Source: Inia geoffrensis | Lineage: Eukaryota; Chordata; Mammalia; Artiodactyla; Iniidae | Assembly: GCA_036417435.1 (NCBI GenBank) | Contig: CM070901.1 | Span: 163,390,044 to 163,454,043 of the forward strand | Direction: 5' to 3' | DNA length: 64,000 nucleotides | In this document: positions 25,509 to 36,803 of the stretch, piece after piece | Layout of the letters: each line of letters starts with the position of its first letter | Numbering within the stretch: position 1 is the first letter of the stretch | Program-made: the position numbers and the translations under genes | The notes under the pieces: generated by a model | Database searches by the model: none | Told to the model about the DNA's origin: nothing | What the model saw: only the letters and a program-made list of their open reading frames with translations

Positions 25509-25872
25509 TTATTTTTCTTTTAAGCTTTTTTTTTTTAATTTTTATTTTAGGCTGTGTTGGGTCTTCGTTGCTGCACGCAGGCTTTCTCTAGTTGCGGCGA
25601 AGGGGGGCTGCTCTTCATTGCGGTGCACAGGCTTCTCATTGTGGTGGCTTCTCTTGTTGCGGAGCACGGGCTCTAGGTGTGCGGGCTTCAGTAGTTGTGG
25701 CTCACGGGCTCAGTAGTTGTGGCTCGCGGGCTCTAGAGTGCAGGCTCAGTAGTTGTGGTGCACAGGCTTAGTCGCTCTGTGGCATGTGGGATCTTCCCCG
25801 ACCAGGACTTGAACCCATGTCCCCTGCATTGACAGGCGGATTCTTAATCACTGAGCCACCAGGGAAGCCCCA
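25509..25872 (-). mobile_element. CHR SINE (long form)
   Basis: Reverse-complement CHR element, T-rich tail at 25509-25550 and head at 25872. A 16-bp duplication with one mismatch flanks it (CAGGGTTTATATTCTT at 25493-25508; CAGGGTTTACATTCTT at 25873-25888). Confidence 0.95.
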
Positions 25873-26279
25873 CAGGGTTTACATTCTTATGACTTTGTAG
25901 ATACTGTCCACTGAGCCAAGTGGTATACTATAGTTACATTTATTTTCTAGTACTGATTTTTGTTTTTCCTGGAGTTAATAATTGCTTCTTTTTTTCATTT
26001 GCTTAGTTCTGGGTACATATTGATAAATCTCTTCAAACACTCCAGCAGATCCATAAAATGCCTTTTCCATGCAGTCACATAATCTATCAGTTCCTTTTGT
26101 TTTTCTAGTGAATCCACTTCCTGGAGCTTCCCTCCTCCCCTTTCAATCTGGGACTGGCTGCTTTCTAGACAAGCTGCACACCTGTTTCCTGGGTTACAAG
26201 TCTTCTTATCTTGGTTTATGACCTTATTTTAGTGGAGCATATCCTCTAGTCACTTCCTAAGAAAGGGCACATAGGAAGT

Positions 26280-27080
26280 AAAAATTTTACACGCTTGCAT
26301 GTCTGAAAATGTCTTTCTTCTATCCTCACTTCTGATTTCATTCATTCTACATAAAAGAGTAGATTGGAAATCATTTTCCCTCGGAAAATTGAAGGCATGG
26401 CTCCCTCATCTTCTAGTTTCTAGTGCTGTCACTGAGGCATCTGAAACGACTCTGATTCCTGATGTTGTGTATGTAATCTGTCCTCCCCACCCCTGAAATT
26501 TGTAAGACCTTCTTTTTATTCCCAGTATTCTGACATTTGTGATGATGTGCCTTAGGATGGCTCTTTTTCATTTTTATTAGGTCTTCTCAGTCTCAGGTTT
26601 ATGCCCTTCAGTATACAATGTCCTCTCATCATTTCTTTGATCACTTCCTCCCCTCTGCTCTCTCTGGAATCCCTGGACAATCTGGTAGTCAGATATCGGG
26701 TCCCCTGGATTGATCATCTAATTTTCTTATCTTTTTTATTTTCCATCTTTTTGGTACATCTTCTGGGAAATTTCCTTTTCATTACCTCTCAACCTTTCTA
26801 CTTTTTTAAACTTTGCTTTGTCTCTCATGTTTTATTTTCCCAGTGCACTTTCTTCTCTTATTGTCCCTTTTTATATAGCATTTATAGCATCTTATTTCAT
26901 GGATATAATATCTTCTCTACTCTCTCTGAGGATACTAATAATTTTTGTTTTGTATTTTCTTCTGCTCTCTGCATTGTCTATCTGCTTCAAACATTTTTCT
27001 TTATTTGTCTGCTTTGGCTTCCCTCTTTTATCCTGGAGACTTCCTTCAAATATCCAGTGATATGTGACCAAAGGTTGGTC
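26280..27080 (-). mobile_element. Probable ancient LINE (L1M-type UTR) relic
   Basis: T-rich sequence with TTCTGGGAAATTTCCTTTTC and CTTGTTTAT-like motifs reminiscent of antisense old L1 UTR. The 162-codon open frame on the plus strand is a by-product of T-rich composition. Family assignment is tentative. Confidence 0.4.
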
Positions 27081-27599
27081 TTTGAGTGAAGCACTAATTA
27101 ACTAATTGATAGCTCTTGGGGTGGGGGGCTGTCAACTGGTGTGCGTCATTCTACGGGGATTGAATGAAGATCTGGCTTTTACACTAGGAATATTTAAATA
27201 TCAGTGTTTGTAGGTCTCTTCTTTGGGGCCTTCAGAAGAGAATCCTCCCATTTCTTGCCTGGGGAGCACACTTCTGGCTGTCAGGATTCTGGTAGCAGAG
27301 CTGGAGAAGGGGGTCTGGGAAACCTCCATTTTTTCCTTTGGTATCTCACTCTGACCCTTTCTGTGTCTACTGGTCCCAAGTTCAGTTCCTCCAGGTTAAC
27401 TTCTCCAAGGAAAAAACCCTGACCTCCTGCAGAGTGGAGGGGTGGCCACCTGGCTATGCAGGGTACAAGGGATGGGGGACTAAGGGTCTCACTGCTCTCT
27501 TTATAGGTAATCAATTCCCTGCCCCTGTTTTCAGCCCCACATCTCACCCCTTCTTAGCCTGTTCCTGCTCTCTGAATTGCTTTTCATCATCCAAATATG
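27081..27599. other. No feature seen
   Basis: Unique-looking intron 1 sequence. No exon or nameable repeat. Confidence 0.35.
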
Positions 27600-28075
27600 T
27601 GTTGCCATACCTTAAAGAACATAAACTGAGACACAAGAGATGAAGTGATTTTGCCCAAGGTCACATGGCCATTAAGTGGCAGAACTGGTATTTAATTCAG
27701 GAAGTCTAGTGCCAACACCTGGTAATGACTTTGCTATTCTGCCCCTCCATGATTTTTACCTTCCTTCCTCCTCCACTTCCTGCCTCCCCCATATTTCAAA
27801 AAGTCAAGGAATGTGAGCTTATTATAAGCTGAGGTTTGTTCACTCATCCAACAGGTATTAATTGAGCAGCTGGTATGTGCCAGGCACTGAGTAACGGATA
27901 TAGGAGTAAAGATGGCAGTCTGACTTCTTGAAATTTATAGTCTCAGGGAGGGGGCAGACACTGAACAAATTGCTGCACTTTTTAGGCAGGGGAGTGATGT
28001 GGTTTGATTTATGTGTGTTTCTCAAAAGATCATTCTGACTACTGTGTGGAGGCTAGTTGTAGGGCAGAGCAAGAA
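27600..28075 (-). mobile_element. MIR and L2 relics (antisense)
   Basis: GTGATTTTGCCCAAGGTCAC at 27644 marks an antisense MIR. ATTGAGCAGCTGGTATGTGC then CAGGCACTGAGTAACGGATA at about 27857-27900 marks an antisense L2 that runs to about 28075. Confidence 0.6.
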
Positions 28076-28409
28076 TGGGTGAGAGAATGAATTTCCTAGG
28101 AAGATAAATTATTTGTTTCCCCACATCTCAAAATCCTACTGTTGGTCTCTAATTCCTTTTTTTTTTCCTATTTCAAAAAGTTTTAGATATGACTTTGGAC
28201 CCTTATATTATACCATATTTAATAATTAACTCAAAATGGATATAAGACCTAAATGTAAGCGCTAAAACAATAAAACTCTTAGAAGAAAACATAGAGGGAA
28301 AGTTTCGTGACACTGGATTTGGCAGTGACTTCTGGGATATGATACCAAAAGCACAGGCAACAAAAGAAAAAATAGATAAACTGGACTACATCAAAAGTCA
28401 AAGCTCTTA

Positions 28410-28752
28410 GGGCTTCCCTGGTGGTGCAGTGGTTAAGAATCCACCTGCCAAGGCAGGGGACATGGGTTCGAGCCCTGGTCCAGGAAGATCCCACATGCCA
28501 TGGAGCAACTAAGCCCGTGCGCCACAACTACTGAGCCTGCGCTCTAGAGCCCGCGAGACACAACTACTGAAGCCCATGCACCTAGAGCCCATGCTCCACA
28601 ACAAGAAAAGCCACCTCAATGAGAAGCCTGCACACCACAACGAACAGTAGCCCCCACTCGCTGCAACCAGAGAAAAGCCACGCGCAGCAACAAAGACCCA
28701 ACGCAGCCAAAAAATAAAATAAAATAAAATAAATAAATTTATTAAAATAAAC
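28410..28752 (+). mobile_element. CHR SINE inserted in old L1
   Basis: Full element with head GGGCTTCCCTGGTGGTGCAG and a (AATAA)n tail. Perfect 15-bp duplication AAGTCAAAGCTCTTA (28395-28409, 28753-28767) made of L1 sequence. Confidence 0.96.
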
Positions 28753-29000
28753 AAGTCAAAGCTCTTACGCATCAAAGGACACTATCAACAGAGTGAAAAG
28801 GCCATCCACAGAATGGGAGAAAATATTTGCAAATCACATATCTGATAAGGGGTTAATATCCAGAATATATAAAGAACTCCTACAGCTCAACAATAAAAAA
28901 GCAAACAAGTATATTTGAAATATGGGTAAAGGACTTGAACAGACATTTCTCTAAAGATATTCAAATGATCAATAAGCACATGAAAAGATACTCAACATCA

Positions 29001-29343
29001 GGCTTCCCTGGTGGCGCAGTGGTTAAGAATCCACCTGCCAATGCAGGGGACACAGGTTCAAGCCCTGGTCCAGGGAGTTCTCACATGCTGCGGAGCAACT
29101 AAGCCCATGTGCCACCACTACTGAGACAGCGCTCTGGAGCCCGGGAGCCACAACTACTGAAGCCCGCGCGCCTAGAGCCCATGCTCCGCAACAAGAGAAG
29201 CCACCACAATGAGAAGCCCGCGCACTGCAATGAAGAGTAGCCCCCGCTCGCCACAACTAGAGAAAGCCTGCGAGCAGCAACGAAGATCCACCACAGCCAA
29301 AAATAAATAAATAAAATAAATTAATTTTAAAAATCATATTAAA
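29001..29343 (+). mobile_element. CHR SINE inserted in old L1
   Basis: Full element with head GGCTTCCCTGGTGGCGCAGT and an A/T-rich tail. Perfect 18-bp duplication AAAAGATACTCAACATCA (28983-29000, 29344-29361). Confidence 0.96.
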
Positions 29344-30115
29344 AAAAGATACTCAACATCATTAATCATTAGAGAAATGCAAATCAAAACCACAATGAGA
29401 TACCACTTAGGATGGCTACTATTAAAAAAAAAACAAAAACAGAAAATAACAATTGTTGACAAGGCTGTGAAGAAATTAGAACCCTTGTGCACTGTTGGGG
29501 GAATGTAAAATGGTGCAGCCCCTGTGAAAAATAGCATGGCAATTCCTCAAAAAATTGAAAATAGAATTGCTATATGTTCCAGCAATTCCACTTGCAGGTA
29601 TATATCCAAAAGAATTAAAAGTACGGTCTTGAAGAGATATCTGTACACCCATGTTCAAAGTAACATCATTCACAATAACCAAAAGGTACCCATTGACAAA
29701 TGAATGGATAAACAAAATGTGGTCTATACATGCAATGGAACATTATTCAGCTTTAAAAAGGAAGGAAATTCTAACACACGCTACAACATAGATGAGCCTT
29801 AAGGACATTGGGCCAAGTGAAATAAACCACCCACAAAAAGACAAAAACCTCTATGATTCCACTCATATGAGGTACTTAGTCAGTCATAGCAGCAGAAAGT
29901 AGAATGGAGGTTGCCAGGGGCTGGGGGAAAAGAGAAATGGTGAGTCATTATTTAATGGGTACAGAGCCTCCGTTTGAGAAGATGAAAAAAAATGTTCTGG
30001 AGATGGATGGTGGTGATGGCTGCACAACAATGTGAATGTACTTAACGTCAGTGAACCGTACACTTAAAAACGGTTAAAATGGTAAAGTTTATGTTATGTG
30101 TATTGTACCGCTATC

Positions 30116-30920
30116 AAAAAAGAAGCTGTGGCTATAATCAAGTGCTCACACTGTGTCTGCTTTCTAAGCTAGAGAGTTTGGTGAGGGAGTCCTTTGGCGC
30201 CATTTGGATCTTAGCTCCTCAACATACTTAGCTGTGTGATTTTGAATATCACCTCTCTGAAGCTGTTCCCTCATTGGTAATTTCAGTGTAATCATGCTTT
30301 TTAAAGGCCAACACATGTGAAAGTGTCTAGCTTACTAGCCAGCACACAAACAAGAATTAACAGCCCTTTTGCGTTTATTTCCCCTGATAATTTTTGCGCT
30401 TTTTTTCTCATAGAATTCAATCCTCTATGGATTGGACCTAGCCCTGGGGGTGAACTCTACTGCCTCTGCAATGCCTTGGGAAGCTCTTTGGGTTTTTCCT
30501 AGGTCAAAATCCCCTTTAAGCTCATCTTGAATTCCATAGCCGCTGGGGAATTTGCTCCCAACCATCCTTCTCAGACCCCACGGAGGCTACCCTTATATGA
30601 AGCACCAAGTGGCCAACCATGTTGGTTTCAGAGCCCTACATCCAGTCCGTCATCTGTCAAACAGGCCCCCCTGGCAGGGAAGAACACAACCACCTCTATC
30701 CATTTTCCTTCAATTTGATGGCGACTGGGCATGTTTTCTGACTGACGTACAACCCGGGCCACGTTAAATCCACACACACTCCTGGGTCTCTGGAGAGCTG
30801 GGCTTCTCAACCAACAAGGAAGCTCCTAGTAAGCTCCTAGTAAGAATTTCCTCCCCCAGGGCAGCGTGCTGACATCTTAATGCCTGGTGCCCAGAAGAAG
30901 GCTGAAACGGTCTCTCCTTT
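30116..30920. other. No gene seen; MIR trace
   Basis: A weak sense MIR lies at about 30190-30345 (TTAGCTGTGTGATTTTGAAT). The rest is unique. A 13-bp direct duplication (AAGCTCCTAGT) occurs at about 30821-30845. Confidence 0.4.
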
Positions 30921-30957
30921 CTAACAGTCCCTGTTAGACCAGGGACTGGTCTAACAG
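30921..30957. repeat. Multi-armed quasi-palindrome
   Basis: Three overlapping perfect inverted repeats share arms: CTAACAG/CTGTTAG with a 3-nt loop, CAGTCCCTG/CAGGGACTG with a 6-nt loop, and CTGTTAGACC/GGTCTAACAG with a 7-nt loop. Only one hairpin can form at a time. Confidence 0.9.
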
Positions 30958-30989
30958 CTTTGGGCGGGTCGTTTGTTTTCTTTAAGCAA

Positions 30990-31210
30990 TATTCTCTGTC
31001 TTTTCTTTCATGTACCAGGCACTATGCCAAAAACAGTGAATGCATGATTTCATTTCATCGTCACTGCAACCCTGACTGTTAAGACCATGCATGGAACATC
31101 CCCATTCTACAGAGGAGCTAAGTTAGACAGCTCATACAAAGACACACAGCTAGGAAGTGACAATGGCAGCATTCAAACTCAGACTTGGTTTCCAGAGCCC
31201 ACACTTATAA
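30990..31210 (-). mobile_element. MIR relic (antisense)
   Basis: TGTACCAGGCACTATGCCAA, TACAGAGGAGCTAAGTTAGA and GACACACAGCTAGGAAGTGA follow antisense MIR order. Confidence 0.65.
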
Positions 31211-31879
31211 CCACTTGAGTCTGTACGTCACTGTTCACTATCCCCCCCGCCACCTGCCACCTGCGCTAGCTTGCCACACATTGGCCATGGGGAGGGGGCC
31301 AGTCTGGAGGCCAGGACCAAAGGGAGGGAACTGGTCCAGAGGTAGGCTGGCTCCAGAGCCTCCACCTGTTTTCACACATTCCTCAACCCCGCAAGGGTTT
31401 GGAGAAAATCTGCTCACAGCCCAGGCAGGGTCGGGGAGAGACAGACTTATAAACAACAGAACAATGTCACAGGCACCGTGACAGGGCTCAGTGGGGCAAG
31501 GAGGAGAGGTCAATTCAGAACAAAACGTACACCTCCGGTGACGAGGGGGTGGCAACCAGTATTGTGGTACAACAACTACGTGCCAGGTCTTTCTCAGGCA
31601 TGATTTTATGTATTTCTTACACCTGTGTTTTGTTTTTTAATGGATAATAAACAGTTGTTGGACATCGACTCTTTGCCAGGCGCTGGGAAAGCATTTTACA
31701 TCATTTAATCTTCCTAGCACGCCTACAGGGTAGACAGTATTTATCATTCCCGATTTAGAGAGAGCAGTAAAGGAACTTGTCCACGGTTGCAGTCAGAGGC
31801 TGAGCAGAGATTCAAACCCTGTGCTCTTCCGCGAGACCCCAGTGCCTTCTTCTGGACTTCAGTTTCAGCATATGCGTCC
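31211..31879. other. No gene seen; MIR traces
   Basis: Unique sequence, with antisense MIR traces at about 31560-31820 (GACATCGACTCTTTGCCAGG, TTTACATCATTTAATCTTCC). Confidence 0.4.
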
Positions 31880-31895
31880 CTCACGTATTCTCTTT

Positions 31896-32101
31896 TTTTT
31901 TTTTTTATTTTTTGCGGTACGCGGGCCTCTCACTGCCATGGCCCTCCCGTTGTGGAGCACAGGCTCCGGACGCGCAGGCTCAGCGGCCATGGCTCACGGG
32001 CCCAGCCGCTCCGCGGCACACGGGATCCTCCCGGACCGGGGCACAAGCCTGTGTCCCCTGCATCGGCAGGCAGACTCTCAACCACTGCGCCACCAGGGAA
32101 G
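31896..32101 (-). mobile_element. CHR-2-like SINE (short, younger form)
   Basis: The T-run then TTTTTGCGGTACGCGGGCCT marks the 3' end; the head is at 32101. Perfect 16-bp duplication CTCACGTATTCTCTTT (31880-31895, 32102-32117). Confidence 0.96.
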
Positions 32102-32227
32102 CTCACGTATTCTCTTTGACAAGGAAAACATAAGGTCCCGAAGGCGTGGCATTGTCTTGGTCACCACTATGTGCCTGGGACTTCCAGCAGCGCCCAGCTC
32201 AGAGCAGGCGCTCAGAACACATCTGTT

Positions 32228-32364
32228 AGGGAATTCCTTGGTGGTCCAGTGGTTAGGACTCAGGACTTTCACTGCTGGGGCCCAGGTTCAATCCCTGGTT
32301 GGGGAACTAAGATCTTACAGGCACAGCCAAAAAACCAAAAAAACAGAAAACAAACAAAAAAAAC
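32228..32364 (+). mobile_element. Short tRNA-derived SINE (CHR-1-like)
   Basis: Head AGGGAATTCCTTGGTGGTCC, B box GGTTCAATCCC and GGGGAACTAAGATCTTACAG, then an A-rich tail. Flanked by CACATCTGTT (32218-32227, 32365-32374). Confidence 0.92.
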
Positions 32365-32374
32365 CACATCTGTT

Positions 32375-33280
32375 GAATGAATGAACTTCGACGTGTCTGT
32401 TCTCCACACTAGACTGGGACGTCCTGCAGGTAGGAACCGTGTCCCCTTCATGCTGTGCAGAGGGGACATAGTGTTTACTGGAGGACTCCCTGTGGGACAG
32501 AGAGTCAGGAGCCCTGATTCTTGGAAGTAACCAGCCACAGACCTAAAAGCTTTGGGACAAATTAGGACAGCTCTTCCTCCCGCCTCCCCCCTCTCTCCCT
32601 TCCTCCCCTCCTCCCTTCTATCCTTAACCTGGACCAACCCAGGTCCCCTGAAGGACACCTGGGCCTGACCCTGTCTGCCCTGAATCTGCAGTGACTCAGC
32701 TCTGCCACTGCAAAGGGAAATGTTGTCAGATCATTTACCCAAAGCAGCTAATTTGTTTTTAACTAAACTGAGGGGTATTTTTTTTCCCCTTAGGCACAAG
32801 AGCTCATGGGAGTCAAAGCCAGGGCAAGAGACCTAAAAACAATAACAGCAACAGCAACAAGCTAAGAGAACCAACCCTCTGTCTGACCGACCTTATGGCA
32901 CCTTAGGAACCAAATCAAACAAAATGCTTGAGCCTAGATCAAAACTCATTTGGTCCCAAATAGCGTGGACTGCTGGAGCATTTAGAGTTAATTTTATTCC
33001 CCAATGCTTTGTGAGATCTCAGAAATAACATCTGCTCACTATAAAAGGTCCAAACAATACAGAATCACTTCATAAAGAAAATTTAAAAACCAACATCAAT
33101 AGTACAGACTATCATTAACAGACAACAGGCAAACACACAGGCCCTGTTTTATATAAATGGGATCTGGTTCTAACATTATTAAATAACCTGTTTCTTTCTT
33201 CTCAAAAATATGCTGTGACCATCTTTCTATATCCACAGATACAAATTAATATAATTTTTGGTGATCGATTGTTATTCTAG
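32375..33280. other. No gene seen
   Basis: Contains a pyrimidine tract at about 32572-32625 (CTTCCTCCCGCCTCCCCCCT and on) and A/T-rich sequence at 33000-33280, possibly an old LINE relic. No exon recognised. Confidence 0.4.
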
Positions 33281-33282
33281 TC

Positions 33283-33465
33283 TAGAGGTCAACAGGCTTT
33301 TTCTGTAAAGAGCCAGAGAGTAAATATTTTAGGCTTGGTAGGCCTAGATATTTGGTAGGCCTAGATGTATATTCTTCTATTTTTTTTTTTTTTTACGAGG
33401 CTTTAAAAGTGTAAAAACCATCTTTAGCCCAAGGACCATATGAAAACAGACTACAGGCTAGAGCT
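33283..33465 (+). mobile_element. hAT-Charlie relic (MER5-like)
   Basis: AGAGGTCAACAGGCTTTTTC, TGTAAAGAGCCAGAGAGTAA and ATATTTTAGGCTT are the recognisable start of this MITE family. A local direct duplication (TTGGTAGGCCTAGAT twice, about 33336-33368) sits inside. Confidence 0.6.
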
Positions 33466-33929
33466 AGTCTCACTTATAGACACTAAAGCTCCTGAATACA
33501 GTTACTTAATAAATCCCCCTTTAAAAGACATGTAGGTTGTCTCTGCCTTTTTGTTATTATAAATAATAGTGTGATAAACATCTTTGTGCACACGGATATC
33601 TGATGGTTTCCTCGGGGAAAATTCCTAGAATCTCAGAGATAGAAGGAAACATCACCTTGAGGGCATTCCCTCTGTGGCACTCCAGACAAATGGCTATGCA
33701 GCTTCTGCTTGAGTATATCCAGAGATGGGGAACTCACCACCTGTAGGCACAGTCCATCCTATTGTTGGGACCACTCACAGGATAACAAGTTCTTTGTTTT
33801 ATTTGAGGTAAAAACTGTCTCCTTCTCACCTGGCACCATTTTTCCTGGTTCTGCTCACAGAATCACAGAATCTAAACCTAACCCTTCTCCTTTCCACATC
33901 TTGAAAAATAAAGATATTAACAGTACACA
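33466..33929. other. No gene seen
   Basis: Unique or old-repeat sequence in intron 1. ATAAATAATAGTGTGATAAA-like text near 33560 resembles old LINE sequence but is not assignable. Confidence 0.35.
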
Positions 33930-34236
33930 GGGGCTTCCCTGGTGGCACAGTGGTTGAGAATCCGCCTGCCATTGCAGGGGACATGGGTTCGATCCCTGGT
34001 CCAGGAAGATCCCACATGCCACGGAGCAGCTAAGCCCGTGCGCCACAACTACCTAGCCTGCGCTCTAGAGCCTGTGAGCCACAACTACTGAGCCCATGTG
34101 CCACAACTACTGAAGCCCACGCTCCTAGAGCCCGTGCTCCACGACGAGAGAAGCCACCGCAATGAGAAGCCTGTGCACTGCAACGAAGACCCAATGCAGC
34201 CAAAAACAAATAAATAAAATAAATTTATTTAAAAAA
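33930..34236 (+). mobile_element. CHR SINE (long form)
   Basis: Head GGGCTTCCCTGGTGGCACAG, body and an A/T-rich tail with AAATTTATTT. An imperfect duplication (AACAGTACACA before, AACTGTACACA after) flanks it. Lacks one internal module compared with other copies. Confidence 0.93.
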
Positions 34237-34419
34237 AACTGTACACACTTCACCCAGCTATGATGAGATCTGAGTTAGTATAAGTGCTCCGTATGTGTTA
34301 GGGGTTCTGGCTGGTTGGTGAGCTGCCTTCTCATGCCGTGTAGTCATTCCTTGGAGCCCTCATCTCGGCTGGGCCTCATGCATTCAAGAGTGTGATTATC
34401 TGAGTAAAGATGATACCAC

Positions 34420-34769
34420 AGGACTTCCCTGGTGGCGAAGTGGTTAAGAATCCGCCTGCCAATGCAGGGTACACGGGTTCGAGCCCTGGTCCGGGAAGAT
34501 CCCACGTGCCGTGAAGCAACTAACCCCGGGCGCCACAACTACTGAGTCCATGTGCCACAACTACTGAAGCCCGTGCGCCACAACTGCTGAAGCCCACGCG
34601 CCTAGAGCCTGTGCTCCGCAACAAGAGAAGCCGCTGCAGTGAGAAGCCGTGCACCTTAACGAAGAGCAGCCCCCACTCACCACAACTAGAGAAAGCCTGT
34701 GCACAACAACAAAAACCCAACGCAGCCAAAAATTAAATGAATAAATAAATAAATTTATATTTAAAAAAA
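34420..34769 (+). mobile_element. CHR SINE (long form)
   Basis: Full element with a perfect 14-bp duplication AAAGATGATACCAC (34406-34419, 34770-34783). Confidence 0.96.
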
Positions 34770-34783
34770 AAAGATGATACCAC

Positions 34784-35237
34784 CCTCTAGGTTAAGGGAG
34801 GGCCCAAGATGATGCAGGTAAATCACATCACAGGCTCTCAGGCCAGGCCTTGTCCCATCTCTCCAGGCAAGTAAGGAAGGCCAAATCCATTTTCTGTGGG
34901 ATCTATAACCTCAAAGTCATTAATGTAGACACCTGTAGGCACAGTCCATCATCACAATAGGAAGGGTGGCCTCTGTGGACAAGTTTTCAGGTTTCCGCCC
35001 CGTGGCTGGCTGTATTCACCATGCCCAGATGTGGCATGGGGTGGGGGTGGGGGGTGGGGAGGGGGTTTTTTTTTCTTTTTTTACTTGTTTTTCTTTTTCT
35101 TTTTTTCAGATGTGGTTTTTGTGTATTTATTACCTCACTGACATCACTGCTGGTGGAACACCAGCTTAAGCCACACCCCCTGTCACTCATGGTCCCCAGA
35201 CTGGCCTCCTTAGCTCACAACTTTGTTCCTCTCCTAC
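34784..35237. other. No gene seen; G-run
   Basis: A guanine-run cluster at 35038-35066 is followed by a T-rich stretch. A 14-base string ACCTGTAGGCACAG occurs at both 33740 and 34931. No exon recognised. Confidence 0.4.
35038..35066 (+). repeat. G-quadruplex-capable G-run cluster
   Basis: GGGGTGGGGGTGGGGGGTGG followed by GGAGGGGG gives at least four G3+ runs with one-base loops on the plus strand, which is the non-template strand's complement for OPRD1. Confidence 0.7.
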
Positions 35238-35357
35238 ATTTTTTTTTTATTTGCACCAAGCGGCAAGCAGGATCTTAGTTCTCTGACCAGGGATCAAACT
35301 GGCACCCCCTGCAGTGGAAGCACAGAGTCTTAACCCCTGGACCACCAGGGAAGTCCC
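35238..35357 (-). mobile_element. Short tRNA-derived SINE (CHR-1-like)
   Basis: The reverse complement reads GGGGACTTCCCTGGTGGTCC, AGGGGTTAAGACTCTGTGCT and GATCCCTGGTCAGAGAACTA, with an A tail (T-run at 35240). Confidence 0.9.
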
Positions 35358-35444
35358 CCTCTTTTTTCTACTTCTAAGCCATTCCAGAAATTCCCCGCTC
35401 CCTGCACCTCCAGCGGATACTGTCACCATCAAGGCTTTAATAAC

Positions 35445-35893
35445 TGTAGTGGGTTGAATGGTGGCCCCTAAAAGACAAGTCCACATCCCAACCCCCAGAA
35501 CCTGTGAACGTGGTCTTATTTGGAAAAAGGATCTTTACATATGTAATTAAGTTAAGGATCTTGAGACCACCCTGGATTATATGGGTGGGCCCTAACTCTA
35601 ATGACAAGTGTCTTTGTAAGAGACACACAGCACACAGGGAGAAGAGAAGGCCATGTGAAGATGGAAACAGAGATTAGAGATAAGAGCGATGCAGTCACAA
35701 GCCAAGGACTGCTGGCACCACCAGAAGCTGAAGAGGAAAGGAAGGATTTGCCCCAAGGGCCTTCAGAGGGAGTGCAGCCCTGAATACACTATTTGGACTT
35801 CTGGCCCCCAGAATTGTAAGAGGGTAAACTTCTGTTGTCTTAAGCCATTAAGTTCGCGCTAATGTGTTACAGCAGCTCTAGGAAACTGATACA
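35445..35893 (+). mobile_element. MaLR (MLT1-like) solo LTR, copy 1
   Basis: Starts TGTAGTGGGTTGAATGGTGG and ends GGAAACTGATACA. Contains AACGTGGTCTTATTTGGAAA, GAAGGCCATGTGAAGATGGA and CCTTCAGAGGGAGTGCAGCC in the order typical of MLT1 LTRs. There is no internal retroviral sequence beside it. Confidence 0.75.
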
Positions 35894-35904
35894 GTAAAAG
35901 CACG

Positions 35905-36120
35905 GCCAAGGAGAAGCATGGACTTTAGCACCAGACACACCTAGATGTAAGCCCCAGCTCCACCTCTCATTGTATGACCTTGGGTGAGTTCTAACTTCTC
36001 TGAGCCTCAGTATGCTCCTCTGTGAAGTGGGTATAAGCATCCTACTGCTTGAGGGTGTGGTGAGTGTGGAATGAGTTCATGCCTATGATGTCCCTAGCAC
36101 ACTGCCTGGCACACTCATAT
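35905..36120 (+). mobile_element. MIR relic
   Basis: CACCTCTCATTGTATGACCT, CTCTGAGCCTCAGTATGCTC and CACACTGCCTGGCACACTCA match MIR order. Confidence 0.7.
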
Positions 36121-36803
36121 CATAGTGGCTTCTCTTCTTATCCAGATGAGGAAAATGGGCCCAGAATGACACCTGATGAGCTGCCCTGCGGTCCCAGGCT
36201 CCTGACTCCTTTCCTGGCCCTTGGTAACCTACTACCATTGGGGTGGGACACAGAGTCCTCTGCTGGAACTTCAATACTAGAAGAGGCTCTGATCTAACAC
36301 TGAGTTCAAACCTCCTCTCCCACTTTACAGATAGGGAAACTGAGGCCTGGAGAGGGAAAGACAATTGTGCAATGTTACACAGGGTATCGGTTCCCCTGAC
36401 TTCTGAGAGCCCAAGGTCTTTCTACTTCTCCAAGCTGCCCTCCCAGGAGCTAAGTCTCAGATGAGGATTCAAGGTGGCTGAGGCCAAAAAGAAACAGGAG
36501 CTCCTATCCAAGGCTTCAGAATTCCTGACAAGGCCCTGGCCTACATTCTATGTCCCTGTGTCCAGTGATTAACCAATGTAGGGTGAGTCCATGGATGGAA
36601 CCGTTCCCGTTACTGTCATCATCTTTGCCACCATCTCCATCACAGCAGCTACACTGACTCAGTGCTCACACAGGCCTGATGTATTCTATTGTGTCCTACC
36701 ATGACATTTACATAGATTATCTCATTTAATCACTCCAACAACCTTATGAAATTGCTACTATTATCATCTTCACACAGAGGAGGAAAGTGAGCCTTGAAGA
36801 GCG
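36121..36803. other. No gene seen; MIR traces
   Basis: Antisense MIR traces at about 36310-36400 (TTACAGATAGGGAAACTGAG) and 36690-36795 (AGATTATCTCATTTAATCAC). Confidence 0.45.

Larger units (their letters stand above)
28165..30115 (+). mobile_element. Old L1 3' portion, interrupted by two SINEs
   Basis: Encodes degraded ORF2 C-terminal sequence. AACTCAAAATGGATATAAGA (28229), AGAATGGGAGAAAATATTTG (28811), CAAATGATCAATAAGCACAT (28963) and AATGGTGCAGCCCCTGTGAA (29508) match the L1 order, followed by an old-type 3' UTR (CACTTAAAAACGGTTAAAAT). It is much more diverged than the L1s at 1.2-6.4 and 42.5-44.9 kb. Two CHR SINEs split it. Confidence 0.88.

Noticed and set aside
26601..27089. 162-codon hydrophobic frame that looks like a membrane protein
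   Set aside because: Hydrophobicity comes from T-rich repeat sequence (Phe, Leu, Ile, Ser codons). Better explained as an antisense old LINE.
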